The position numbers and the translations under genes are program-made. Of a DNA stretch of 64,000 nt, positions 38,095 through 46,689 are shown one piece after another (position 1 is the first letter of the stretch; each line of letters begins with the position of its first letter). The notes beneath the pieces were generated by a model that worked only from the letters and a program-made list of their open reading frames with translations, was not told where the DNA came from and did not search any database. This stretch comes from Photobacterium swingsii (GTDB taxonomy: Bacteria > Pseudomonadota > Gammaproteobacteria > Enterobacterales > Vibrionaceae): contig NZ_AP024852.1 of NCBI RefSeq assembly GCF_024346715.1, positions 1,922,001 through 1,986,000 on the forward strand, written 5' to 3'.

Positions 38095-39126
38095 ATGAAA
38101 AAATTGTCCGCTTTTCTAGCCGGCACTGCGTGTGCTGCTGCTTTGTTCTCTAACATGGCAACAGCTGCAGATCAGGAACTTGTCTTTATGAACTGGGGTC
38201 CGTATATCTCAACTGAACTACGTGAACAGTTCACTAAAGAAACAGGCATTAAAGTGATTTATTCGACTTACGAATCGAATGAGACAATGTACGCTAAACT
38301 ACGTGCACACCCACAAGGTTACGATTTAGTTGTACCATCAACTTACTTCGTTGCAAAAATGCGCGACGAAGGCATGTTACAGAAGATCGATAAATCGAAG
38401 TTATCTAACTTCCAAGAACTCGATAAAAACTACTTAGACAAACCTTTTGATCCGAATAACGACTACTCTATCCCACACGTTATCGCGATGACAGGTTTAG
38501 CGGTTAACACAGATATGTACGCTCCAGAAGATTTCGATAGCTGGGCTGATCTGTGGAACCCTGAACTAAAAGGTCAACTAATGCTGATGGACGATACGCG
38601 TGAAGTATTCCACATCGCATTACGTAAACTGGGCTACTCAGGTAACACGACCGATCCAAAACAAATCGATGAAGCGAAAAAAGAGCTAGAGAAACTAATG
38701 CCAAACGTATTGGTTTTCAACTCTGATAACCCTGCAGCCCCTTACCTTGCTGGTGAAGTTGGCTTAGGCATGCTTTGGAATGGTTCTGCAGCAGCAGCAC
38801 AAAAAGAAGGCTTACCGATCAAGTTAATCTGGCCGAAAGAAGGCGGCATCTTCTGGGTTGATAGCTTAGCAATTGCTAAAAACGCGAAAAACGTTGAAGC
38901 TGCACACAAGATGATCGACTTCCTACTACGTCCTGATGTAGCCGCAAAAATCTCAGAAGAAACAGGTTACTTAACTGCAGTAGAGAAATCTAATGCGAAA
39001 TACAAGAACGACCCTACTCTATTCCCACCGCAAGCAGACCTTGATCGTGGTGAGTGGCAAGATTCTGTTGGTGACATGAATATTCGCTACGAGAACTACT
39101 TCTTAGAGCTTAAAGCGGGTCAGTAA
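38095..39126 (+). CDS. potD: Periplasmic spermidine/putrescine-binding protein PotD (first copy)
   Basis: This 343-aa substrate-binding protein has a signal peptide (MKKLSAFLAGTACAAALFSNMATAA) and delivers polyamines to PotBC. Mature features include FMNWGPYISTELREQFTKETGIKVIYSTYESNE-like text (residues 30-60) and WNGSAAAAQKEG near 240. It is clearly a paralogue of the next gene; differences concentrate in ligand-side segments: here NWGPY, IPHVIAMTGLAV and FWVDSLAI, there NWSEY, IPYIWGATGIGV and FWMDSLAI. The conserved IPY-x-WG-x-TG motif of PotD is therefore altered in this copy, which may have a shifted ligand preference. Confidence 0.9.
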   Translation: MKKLSAFLAGTACAAALFSNMATAADQELVFMNWGPYISTELREQFTKETGIKVIYSTYESNETMYAKLRAHPQGYDLVVPSTYFVAKMRDEGMLQKIDKSKLSNFQELDKNYLDKPFDPNNDYSIPHVIAMTGLAVNTDMYAPEDFDSWADLWNPELKGQLMLMDDTREVFHIALRKLGYSGNTTDPKQIDEAKKELEKLMPNVLVFNSDNPAAPYLAGEVGLGMLWNGSAAAAQKEGLPIKLIWPKEGGIFWVDSLAIAKNAKNVEAAHKMIDFLLRPDVAAKISEETGYLTAVEKSNAKYKNDPTLFPPQADLDRGEWQDSVGDMNIRYENYFLELKAGQ

Positions 39127-39149
39127 CCTCCTATATTGCTTTTTTAAAT

Positions 39150-39180
39150 TGAGGCTTCCAAATATGGAAGCCTTTTTTGT
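39150..39180 (+). terminator. Intrinsic terminator after first potD
   Basis: A perfect 9-bp stem AGGCTTCCA/TGGAAGCCT with an AATA loop is followed by T6. Confidence 0.9.
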
Positions 39181-39211
39181 CGCTGTTGCTCTTATACTGC
39201 ACTGTTTTTAT

Positions 39212-39250
39212 GTGATTAATCACCTTTTTATCATTACCCTCTGCTATAAT
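39212..39250 (+). promoter_or_regulatory. Promoter of second potD with overlapping palindrome
   Basis: A consensus -10 TATAAT lies at 39245-39250. No good -35 is present, but a perfect 12-bp palindrome GTGATTAATCAC (39212-39223) lies where a -35-proximal regulator would bind. It resembles half of a CRP-type site (TGTGA), without the usual spacing. Confidence 0.5.
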
Positions 39251-39356
39251 TCGCCCGCTTTTCCTGTATCACGTTATTACGTATTTTATCTACACTAAGG
39301 AGAGACGGTTTCGCCGTCCGAGAACACCTAAAACTGTATAAGTTGGAGTTATATCA

Positions 39357-40400
39357 ATGAAAAAATGGTCTTCCCTCGTCGCAGGTGGCGTATGCGCTAT
39401 GGCTATGATGGCAAACACTGCTGTTGCTGCTGACGAAGAGCTTTACTTCTACAACTGGTCTGAATACATTCCAAGTGAAGTACTTGAGCAATTCACCAAA
39501 GAAACTGGCATCAAAGTTATCTACTCGACTTACGAGTCGAACGAAACGATGTACGCCAAACTAAAAACTCATGGTGAAGGCTATGACCTAGTAGTTCCTT
39601 CAACTTATTACGTATCTAAGATGCGTGAAGAAGGCATGCTGCAAAAAATCGACCGCAGTAAACTGCCTCACTTTAAAGATTTGGATCCAAATTTCCTAAA
39701 CAAGCCTTTTGACCCAAGTAACGATTACTCTATCCCATACATTTGGGGGGCTACAGGTATCGGTGTGAATACAGAAATGATGGACAAAGCTGAAGTTAAA
39801 GGCTGGTCTGATTTCTGGGATTCTAAGTGGGAAGGCCAGCTAATGATGATGGATGACGCACGTGAGTTCTTCCACATCGCACTGCGTAAGCTTGGTTACT
39901 CTGCCAACACGCAAGATCCAGCTGAAATTAAAGCGGCTTACGAAGAATTGAAAAAACTGATGCCAAACGTATTAGTGTTCAACTCAGACTACCCTGCTAA
40001 CCCTTACATGGCGGGTGAAACATCACTTGGTATGCTATGGAATGGCTCTGCTTACATGGCTCGCCAAGAAGGAGCTGAGATCGATATTGTATGGCCAAAA
40101 GAAGGTGCAATCTTCTGGATGGATAGCCTAGCAATTCCAGCAAAAGCGAAGCACACAGAAGCAGCACACAAAATGATCGACTTCTTGCTTCGTCCAGAAA
40201 ACGCAGCAAAAGTTGCACTTGAAATTGGTTACCCAACACCAGTTGCAACCGCTAAAGACAAACTACCTGCAGATTTCGTTAACGATCCAAGCATCTACCC
40301 ACCACAAGAAGTGATGGATGCTGGTGAATGGCAAAACAGTGTAGGTACAGCAAATACGCTTTACGAAGAATACTACCAAAAGCTAAAAGCGGGTCAGTAA
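39357..40400 (+). CDS. potD: Periplasmic spermidine/putrescine-binding protein PotD (second copy)
   Basis: This 347-aa protein has a signal peptide (MKKWSSLVAGGVCAMAMMANTAVAA) and the canonical PotD features: YFYNWSEYIPSEVLEQFTKETG, DLVVPSTYYVSKMREEGML, IPYIWGATGIGVN and FWMDSLAIPAKAKH. It is the more typical PotD of the two. It has its own promoter and a terminator on each side, so it can be expressed apart from potABC and the first potD. A GGAG site lies about 9 bp before the ATG. Confidence 0.92.
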   Translation: MKKWSSLVAGGVCAMAMMANTAVAADEELYFYNWSEYIPSEVLEQFTKETGIKVIYSTYESNETMYAKLKTHGEGYDLVVPSTYYVSKMREEGMLQKIDRSKLPHFKDLDPNFLNKPFDPSNDYSIPYIWGATGIGVNTEMMDKAEVKGWSDFWDSKWEGQLMMMDDAREFFHIALRKLGYSANTQDPAEIKAAYEELKKLMPNVLVFNSDYPANPYMAGETSLGMLWNGSAYMARQEGAEIDIVWPKEGAIFWMDSLAIPAKAKHTEAAHKMIDFLLRPENAAKVALEIGYPTPVATAKDKLPADFVNDPSIYPPQEVMDAGEWQNSVGTANTLYEEYYQKLKAGQ

Positions 40401-40428
40401 TCATAGCGTTACCGCTCACTCAAAAATA

Positions 40429-40459
40429 AAAAAACCAGCCGCATAAGGCTGGTTTTTTA
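40429..40459. terminator. Bidirectional intrinsic terminator
   Basis: The stem AAAAACCAGCC/GGCTGGTTTTT has a 6-nt loop and lies between the converging potD and amidohydrolase genes. It has T-tracts in both directions. Confidence 0.9.
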
Positions 40460-40470
40460 TTGTAACGATA

Positions 40471-42207
40471 TTAATGACCATCCTGATGATAAATATCGCC
40501 ATTCATGATCGTCATCAGTACTGGTACTTTACTTATTTCGTACACATCAACATCAAATAAATTCTTTTCTAGTACCACTAGGTCTGCGGCTTTACCGACT
40601 TCTAGCGAACCAACATTCTTTTCTTGCCCTAAAGAATATGCAGCACCTAATGTATGGGCATAAATCGCTTCATCTAAAGTTAACCGCAACTTTTCCCCGC
40701 CAAGTGGAGGTTTACGCGGTGGCTGAATGAACTGACGTGTAACGGCAACCTGAATGGTCACTAATGGCTCATGAGTTGCACTCCAGCCCGCCACAGGCCA
40801 ATCCGAACTAATAGCAATGCGACCACCGTTTTCAAGCACAGCCCTTGGGTTAATAGTCGAATTTAAACGATCTTTTCCCACCCGACGCAGCGTCACATTT
40901 TGCAGCAATGCATCACGTGCCGCCCAATTGGTTTGAAAATCCGCAATCACATTTAATGCTTTAAAGCGCGGTAAATCATCGGGATGAATGAAATTAACAT
41001 GACTTGCAGTGTGTCGACGATCTCTTGGCTCATTCTTCTTGGTGGCTATTTCAACTGCATCCAAAAACAAACGCGTTGCACCATCACCAAAACAATGACA
41101 ATACGCATCAAACCCAGCGGCATCAGCTTCAGTAACGACTTTGTTTATCACCTCGGCAGGAAGAATTGGCTCGCCTTTCCAACCATCATCACGATCACTA
41201 TACGGTTTAATGAATACTGCATTTTGCTTATCATCCCCTCCATCAACGTTAACTTTCAAACGCAGCACTTTAACCAAGTCGGAGTTATATTCCTTATGAA
41301 TCCGTTTAAGCTCAGGGATTGGATCAACATTTTGGTCATTCCAATAAAATGAAGTCCAGGTTTTAAATCCGAGTTTTCCTTCTTGCTCTAACTTCTGATA
41401 CAGCTGAAGTCCCTCATCTATAGATACTCCTTGAATACCAGCATCAAAAACTGTGGTTATTCCTGCTTGGGAGAACTTAGTAACCCAGTTGCGAAATCCG
41501 GCTTCTACGTAAGCCGTATTCACATCGGTTAACTTAGACAGTACAGCTAACTGAGCCGGTATTTCAACAATCCAACCTGTAGGCTCCCCATTTTCATCGC
41601 GCTGAAAGTAACTAAATGGAGGCTGAGTATCTGGTGTATCTTTCGTAATCCCCGCCACTTCGAGCGCTTTGCTGTTTACCCAAGCAGAGTGGCCATCGAC
41701 CGCCCATAAGAACACAGGCCTGTTACTTTCAATTGCATCTAACTCTTCTTTCGTTGGCCCTGTTTCAGGAAAAACATTTATACGCCAACCATAACTAATT
41801 ACAGGGCTCTGCTTAGGGTTTTCAGCTAGGTGTTGCTTAATCTTAGCGATCAACTCCGCTTTATCATCCGTTTCCAACCGGCTACCACTGGCAATTAATG
41901 AACCGGCTAAAGGATGAATATGATTATCTATAAACCCCGGTATTACCATCTTCCCTTTTAAGTCGATCACATCTGTTGTTTTACCCACGACAGACACGAC
42001 ATCTTTATCGCTACCAACAAAGATAATTTTGTCGTCTTTGATAGCAACACTCTGCGCCCAAGGAGATGCCGTATTAACCGTATATATACTTCCATTTTTC
42101 AATACTTTATCTGCGATAATAACTTCCGCATTAGAGTAAAAAGAAAACAATATTAACAATAAGGCTGTTATATAGTTCACTACAAGAACCCTTAATCCAT
42201 TCAGCAT
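40471..42207 (-). CDS. Exported amidohydrolase, YtcJ-like amidohydrolase-3 family
   Basis: This 578-aa metal-dependent hydrolase of unknown substrate has an N-terminal hydrophobic signal (VVNYITALLLILFSFYSNA), suggesting a periplasmic location. The metal-binding HxH is in PGFIDNHIHPLAG (near residue 96), and further features are FDAGIQGVSIDEG, YCHCFGDGATRLFLDAV, TASHVNFIHPDD and SSDWPVAG. ATG at 42207 follows AAAGGTAGTTTT. Related proteins often hydrolyse amide or carbamate bonds, but none of that can be fixed here. Confidence 0.85.
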   Translation of the reverse strand: MLNGLRVLVVNYITALLLILFSFYSNAEVIIADKVLKNGSIYTVNTASPWAQSVAIKDDKIIFVGSDKDVVSVVGKTTDVIDLKGKMVIPGFIDNHIHPLAGSLIASGSRLETDDKAELIAKIKQHLAENPKQSPVISYGWRINVFPETGPTKEELDAIESNRPVFLWAVDGHSAWVNSKALEVAGITKDTPDTQPPFSYFQRDENGEPTGWIVEIPAQLAVLSKLTDVNTAYVEAGFRNWVTKFSQAGITTVFDAGIQGVSIDEGLQLYQKLEQEGKLGFKTWTSFYWNDQNVDPIPELKRIHKEYNSDLVKVLRLKVNVDGGDDKQNAVFIKPYSDRDDGWKGEPILPAEVINKVVTEADAAGFDAYCHCFGDGATRLFLDAVEIATKKNEPRDRRHTASHVNFIHPDDLPRFKALNVIADFQTNWAARDALLQNVTLRRVGKDRLNSTINPRAVLENGGRIAISSDWPVAGWSATHEPLVTIQVAVTRQFIQPPRKPPLGGEKLRLTLDEAIYAHTLGAAYSLGQEKNVGSLEVGKAADLVVLEKNLFDVDVYEISKVPVLMTIMNGDIYHQDGH

Positions 42208-42487
42208 AAAACTACCTTTAAGTATGAGCCGTTTTCAAAGTATAGACTTGAATAGTCTGTCACTGACTCAAGGCTTCATAGCTAATTATGATGAGGATGC
42301 ATCTTGAAAGACTTATCCTTAGTGGATAAATATCTTTAGGGCTCCGCTTATTCTCGGAGAGACTGGGTAAAGATAGAGATAGGTGAACCTTTCAGTGACT
42401 CACCCGAATGACAAGCGACACAAAGCGACACAAAGCGAGTAGACTCACAACGCTAGGTAAAAGGATAGAGACTACATTGCGTTTCTT

Positions 42488-43198
42488 TTAATCCAAGAGC
42501 TCCCGAACAAACTCAGGAACTAATACTGATGCTTGTCCATAACGTTTTTCAGCAAACTCGCTTTCAACGTCACTGGGTTCTAGGTTCAGCTCTACAGTGT
42601 GTGCACCATGCATTGCTGCTTCATGAACAAAACCCGCAGCTGGATAAACAGCCCCTGAGGTACCAATTGAAATGAACAAATCCGCTTCTACTATCGCCTC
42701 ATGAATGGCGCCCATTCCTATAGGCATTTCTCCGAACCAGACGACATTAGGGCGCATGGGCGCAGGTATTTGGCAACAATGGCAATGATCATCTAGTGTG
42801 ATATTCCCTGTCCAATCAATAGACTGCCCTGTTTGACTACACTGCGCTTTTAATAACTCGCCATGCATATGGATAATATTTTTGCTACCAGCGGCCTCGT
42901 GCAAGTTATCAATGTTCTGGGTAACAATAGTCACCTTACCATCTAGCTTAGCTTCGAGTTCTGCGAGTGCAAGATGAGCCGCATTTGGCTCAACAGTGCC
43001 ACCTTCTAACTGCTGCCGTCGTAAATTATAAAAATTTTGTACTGTTACAGGGTCACGAAGATATCCTTCTGGCGTGGCAACATCTTCAATGCGATGATTT
43101 TCCCATAAGCCATCTTGGTCACGGAACGTTCGGATGCCACTTTCTGCTGAAATTCCAGCCCCTGTTAGTACAACGATATTTTGATAGGGAAAAAGCAT
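42488..43198 (-). CDS. cobB: NAD-dependent protein deacylase CobB (sirtuin)
   Basis: This 236-aa cytosolic sirtuin removes acetyl and probably succinyl groups from lysines, using [32 protein letters not shown] and HMHGEL (catalytic His) are visible. The Tyr and Arg of FYNLRRQQL correspond to the pair that binds succinyl groups in class III sirtuins. The zinc site reads CSQTGQ...CHCC, as in E. coli CobB. It lacks the N-terminal extension of the longer E. coli form. ATG at 43198 follows AAGGATATCTGT. Confidence 0.92.
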   Translation of the reverse strand: MLFPYQNIVVLTGAGISAESGIRTFRDQDGLWENHRIEDVATPEGYLRDPVTVQNFYNLRRQQLEGGTVEPNAAHLALAELEAKLDGKVTIVTQNIDNLHEAAGSKNIIHMHGELLKAQCSQTGQSIDWTGNITLDDHCHCCQIPAPMRPNVVWFGEMPIGMGAIHEAIVEADLFISIGTSGAVYPAAGFVHEAAMHGAHTVELNLEPSDVESEFAEKRYGQASVLVPEFVRELLD

Positions 43199-43459
43199 AC
43201 AGATATCCTTACTCAGCCACGTGTTACTTAGTTATACCACTCTTTCAGTGGGGTTATAACCAATTCGTATTAGACAATAGTCTAACAAATCAGGGAGTTG
43301 TGATATATCGCAGTGAATAGATTAAAATAAGATGAATACCTGAAAAGTTATAGTGCATTAGACTAAGTGAATATAGACGCAAAGAGTGATCTACCATTAA
43401 ATGCACGACCATGACATTAAAGTGGTAAATCACTACATTTAAGCAATCAGGATAAAGTA

Positions 43460-44188
43460 TTACTCGAAAGAAACCAGTTTGTATGGATTGCCTTTGTCGC
43501 CGTATTCCACCATACCCACACCTTTACAGTAAGTTCTGTATTCATGGTCATCCTTCCATGGCACATCAAGCTCAGCGAGCACACAATCTTTCAGACTATT
43601 CCCTTCACCATATTGGTACTCATATTTAGCAAGAGGAACTAAATTATAAAGCTCTATTGCATGAATGATTGTTCCAGCGACATCGTCAACGCATGAGCTA
43701 TTTAAAATTTCTGAAGAAAACTTATCAAAGCGGCTGATTGGTGAGCCAATCGTCGTTGGATAAAAGCCCGATGATGCTTCAATATTCATTCTGGCTATCT
43801 TTACACACACTTCCGTGGTCGTTGTAACCTCAACCTCACCATTCGCTTGTAATACCCTTTCAGCCCCCCAAACAACCTTGCCTGACGGTTGAGTTATTAT
43901 AGTACTCACCTCGCGTCCATCTTCATAGCTGATAACACTCGTTTCAACTATTCCATTTAGGGTTCTTTGATAGGTTAATTTTGCATTAGGTGCAGGTTCA
44001 TACTCAACCATATCAACCAAAAGTGGATCTACGGCTGGTGCTGGTTGAATCAAATTCCCTTTACTATCGATAACGGTTTTACCATTCACTTTGATATCAC
44101 CATGAACATCAAGTGACGCTGCTGTTGCACCTGCTGAAAGTGAGGTTGTAATGGCAAGAGCTAACAATGACAACATAGACTTTTTCAT
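43460..44188 (-). CDS. Exported protein of unknown function
   Basis: This 242-aa protein has a signal peptide (MKKSMLSLLALAITTSLSAGATAA), then a short repeat-like segment (LDVHGDIKVNGKTVIDSKGNL), a beta-rich middle, and a C-terminal part with five cysteines (TEVCVKIA, NSSCVDDV, LKDCVLAE, TYCKGVG) that may form disulfides. ATG at 44188 follows AAGGACATTTCA. It starts 10 bp after a small lipoprotein gene and is presumably co-transcribed with it. I do not recognise the family; an envelope or surface role is likely only from export. Confidence 0.7.
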   Translation of the reverse strand: MKKSMLSLLALAITTSLSAGATAASLDVHGDIKVNGKTVIDSKGNLIQPAPAVDPLLVDMVEYEPAPNAKLTYQRTLNGIVETSVISYEDGREVSTIITQPSGKVVWGAERVLQANGEVEVTTTTEVCVKIARMNIEASSGFYPTTIGSPISRFDKFSSEILNSSCVDDVAGTIIHAIELYNLVPLAKYEYQYGEGNSLKDCVLAELDVPWKDDHEYRTYCKGVGMVEYGDKGNPYKLVSFE

Positions 44189-44198
44189 TGAAATGTCC

Positions 44199-44462
44199 TT
44201 ATTTAATAATGAGATCGCCTTTGACGATTAAATCTTTATTGACCACTAACGTGTTGTTATCTGATGGAAGAGTAACTGTAACTGTTTGATCAGCGCCGAT
44301 AACGCCTTTCGCTAAGACTTCTTGATTAAATTCATCAACAGACGAAATGGTGATTTCCCCTGTATTTGGCTTTGGTGGTGTCGAATCACCACTTGATGAA
44401 CCGTTACAAGCCGCCAGTAATACAGTCAAAGTACATATTGAAAGTATTCTGAGCTTATTCAC
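44199..44462 (-). CDS. Small predicted lipoprotein
   Basis: This 87-aa protein has a lipobox (VLLAAC, Cys19) followed by a serine/glycine/proline-rich linker and a beta-rich end (NTLVVNKDLIVKGDLIIK). GTG at 44462 is the start, strongly supported by AGGAGGCACAA. The ending motif VxKDLIVKGDLIxK resembles LDVHGDIKVNGK near the start of the downstream protein, so the two may share an ancestor or one longer gene may have been split. Function unknown. Confidence 0.7.
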   Translation of the reverse strand: MNKLRILSICTLTVLLAACNGSSSGDSTPPKPNTGEITISSVDEFNQEVLAKGVIGADQTVTVTLPSDNNTLVVNKDLIVKGDLIIK

Positions 44463-44719
44463 TTGTGCCTCCTGACTTACAAATGAGTCCTTATTTTACA
44501 AAGTGAACCATTCATCAAATTAATACTTAACAAAGGGTTGCGAGTGATCTCTCTGTTTTACCGTACGACAATGAGCGAAATCTCGCTTACATTAGATAGC
44601 AATGTATAAATGTGTTAAAAACAGCCAATTTATAAAACGAAGGATTTGGACTTTACGAGCAAGCAGACAAAATTTGGTGGGTGAACTGTATGTAAAAATG
44701 CTGAAAGGAGGACGTTTTA
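44463..44719. other. Non-coding upstream region of lipoprotein operon
   Basis: It contains the presumed promoter of the minus-strand lipoprotein operon. A plus-strand frame opening at 44602 has no ribosome-binding site in this part. Confidence 0.35.
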
Positions 44720-44799
44720 TGCAGAACTTTATCAATACCAATCACGACAACATGGCAAATCCCGTTATCGCTATTGATATAAAAAACGCCGCAATATAA
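44720..44799 (+). CDS. Possible 26-residue small protein
   Basis: An ATG at 44720 stands 7 bp after AAAGGAGGA, a near-perfect ribosome-binding site. It opens a 26-codon frame, including HDNMANPVIAIDIKNAA, that stops inside the stem of the FdhC terminator. The strong site is the main evidence; the coding value is unproven. Confidence 0.3.
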
Positions 44800-44812
44800 T
44801 TGCGGCGTTTGA
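44781..44812 (-). terminator. Intrinsic terminator of fdh operon
   Basis: A perfect 12-bp stem AAACGCCGCAAT/ATTGCGGCGTTT with a 3-nt loop is followed on the minus strand by a T-tract. It lies 25 bp past the fdhC stop. Confidence 0.9.
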
Positions 44813-44837
44813 ATATCAAGAAATCAAATTAGATTGA

Positions 44838-45914
44838 TTACGATGTTTTTGAGCTAGGTTTGCCTTTCGCTTCAGCTTCGGCTTTTTCATCATAACCTGG
44901 TTGGTTTTCAGGAAGGTCTTTCACTTCTTCATACCAAAGGTCATGATGCTCTTTCGCCCAAGTTTCATCGACTTCACCTGTGATCATGCCATCTAGTGCT
45001 GCTTCCATACCGAACAGACCGATGTAGATGTGGAAGATGAAACCACAGATCAAGATAAGCGCAGAGAACATGTGAACAAGGTTCGACAGCTCCATATCAC
45101 GACGAGTTTGGTCAAAGATTGGGAAATCGAGAACAAAACCACTGATGGCTGCGACAATACCGAAGCAAATAAGCAACCAGTAAATCGCCTTTTCACCACC
45201 ATTCGAGAAACCTGCCGATGGATGCGTACCTTTATGTTTACCGACCATGCCGCCCATTTTCATGAACCAGCGTACATCAACCATGTTGAAGATACTTTTA
45301 CGCCACCACTTCACCAGTACTGCAACAAGCAATAGGAAGAAAATAGGTCCTATATAGTTGTGGTATTGTTTAGCCGCGTAAATAATCCAGCCCCATAGCT
45401 CAGACGGTAAAATGGGCTTCAAGAAGTGTTTACCATAAACTAAGGTTAAGCCACTAAACGCAAGCGTAAGGAAGGTAAATGCCATACTCCAGTGCAGTGC
45501 ACGGTCCATACGGCTCCAACGTTTAATCTTGCGACCTGTTTTAGGCTTACTCAGTTTTAGCGGGCCAACAACAACATAGGCAAGTGTCACCATTGCTAAG
45601 CTACCAAAAATAGCTAATGCACCCAGTGGAGACATCCACTTTTCTTTTAACACATACCATGTTTGTCCCGGCACACTAATCAATACACCATGCTCTGGTG
45701 ATTTTGATGTGGTGTAACCTTCTTGACCATCCTTGACCATGCGCCAATAGTCAGCGCCAGCGAAACCTACCGCTTCTTTTTGAACCGAAGACTCGCCCAA
45801 GCGCTCATTATCCGTATTTGTATTCGCTCCTTCGCTAGCAAACGCTGACAAGGTAAACATCAGCATGAATGCGGTTGCTAGCAAAGTGAACCAATGTTGG
45901 ATTCGCTTAGTCAT
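44838..45914 (-). CDS. fdhC: Formate dehydrogenase cytochrome b subunit
   Basis: This 358-aa membrane subunit anchors the enzyme and passes electrons from FdhB to quinone through b hemes. It starts with a signal-like segment (FTLLATAFMLMFTLSAFA), followed by a periplasmic stretch, then four hydrophobic helices bearing histidines typical of heme ligands (ALHWSMAFTFLTLAFSG, YHNYIGPIFFLLL, LVHMFSALILICGFIFHIYIGLFG). The charged C-terminal tail ends in lysine-rich repeats. It is the last gene of the operon, 137 bp after fdhB, with a hairpin between. Confidence 0.9.
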   Translation of the reverse strand: MTKRIQHWFTLLATAFMLMFTLSAFASEGANTNTDNERLGESSVQKEAVGFAGADYWRMVKDGQEGYTTSKSPEHGVLISVPGQTWYVLKEKWMSPLGALAIFGSLAMVTLAYVVVGPLKLSKPKTGRKIKRWSRMDRALHWSMAFTFLTLAFSGLTLVYGKHFLKPILPSELWGWIIYAAKQYHNYIGPIFFLLLVAVLVKWWRKSIFNMVDVRWFMKMGGMVGKHKGTHPSAGFSNGGEKAIYWLLICFGIVAAISGFVLDFPIFDQTRRDMELSNLVHMFSALILICGFIFHIYIGLFGMEAALDGMITGEVDETWAKEHHDLWYEEVKDLPENQPGYDEKAEAEAKGKPSSKTS

Positions 45915-46020
45915 TAAAACTCCTGACTGTTTCGATAACAGTTGAAAGCGCGCGTTTTATTCATTTCTATCAGAACAATTGCTCTGCAATAAAGACGCGC
46001 TCAGTTTGTTACTGATTTAT

Positions 46021-46042
46021 GGGCACACTCTATAGCGTGCCC
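46021..46042 (-). promoter_or_regulatory. Hairpin between fdhB and fdhC
   Basis: GGGCAC pairs with GTGCCC around a 10-nt loop, and no T-tract follows on the minus strand. It may be an RNA-processing or partial-attenuation element that sets the FdhB:FdhC ratio. Confidence 0.35.
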
Positions 46043-46051
46043 AATAAACCA

Positions 46052-46678
46052 TTATGCTTTACGAGCTTTGCCCGCATCGTATGCTAGATCGTCAACATTT
46101 ACGTTGCTTGCCCAGCCGGCTTCTTTTGCACCACGTGCAACAACACGCTCACGGTAAACATCAGAAATCTTAGCTGCATCACCAGCAAGTAATGCTTTTG
46201 TTGAACAAAGTGAAGCACACATAGGTAGCTTGCCTTCAGCGATACGGTTTGCACCGTACTTCTGACGCTCTTCTTCAGAGCCAGGTTCAACACCAGGGCC
46301 ACCTGCACAGAAAGTACATTTGTCCATTTTGCCACGCTCAGCAAACGCATCCTGTTTAGGGAATTGTGGTGCGCCAAACGGGCAAGCAAATAGACAGTAG
46401 CCACAACCGATGCAAAGATCTTTATCGTGGCGTACGATGCCGTCTTCTGTCTGCTCGAAACAATCCGCAGGACAAACCGCCATACAAGGCGCGTCACTAC
46501 AGTGCATACATGCTACAGAGATTGAAGTTTCACCGACTTCACCATCGTTAAGCGTCACAACGCGACGGCGTTGAATACCCCACTCTAGTGCATCATCATT
46601 TTCGTTTTTACATGCAGTAACACAGCCGTTGCACTCGATACAACGTTTAGAGTCACAAAGAAATTTCATACGTGCCAT
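46052..46678 (-). CDS. fdhB: Formate dehydrogenase iron-sulfur subunit
   Basis: This 208-aa electron-transfer subunit carries four cysteine groups for four [4Fe-4S] clusters: CDSKRCIECNGCVTACK, CMHCSDAPCMAVCPADC, CIGCGYCLFACPFGAP and CTFCAGG...CASLCSTKAL. It links the molybdopterin subunit to the cytochrome b. ATG at 46678 is preceded by AGGAGT; a second Met lies at residue 4. It is 11 bp after fdhA. Confidence 0.92.
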   Translation of the reverse strand: MARMKFLCDSKRCIECNGCVTACKNENDDALEWGIQRRRVVTLNDGEVGETSISVACMHCSDAPCMAVCPADCFEQTEDGIVRHDKDLCIGCGYCLFACPFGAPQFPKQDAFAERGKMDKCTFCAGGPGVEPGSEEERQKYGANRIAEGKLPMCASLCSTKALLAGDAAKISDVYRERVVARGAKEAGWASNVNVDDLAYDAGKARKA

Positions 46679-46689
46679 TTGATGACTCC

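Noticed and set aside
42410..42440. Short tandem repeat of GCGACACAAA upstream of the cobB terminator region
   Set aside because: Only two units; too short to claim a repeat element.
44602..44719. A longer N-terminal extension of the 26-codon frame
   Set aside because: No ribosome-binding site before 44602; the strong site is before 44720 only.
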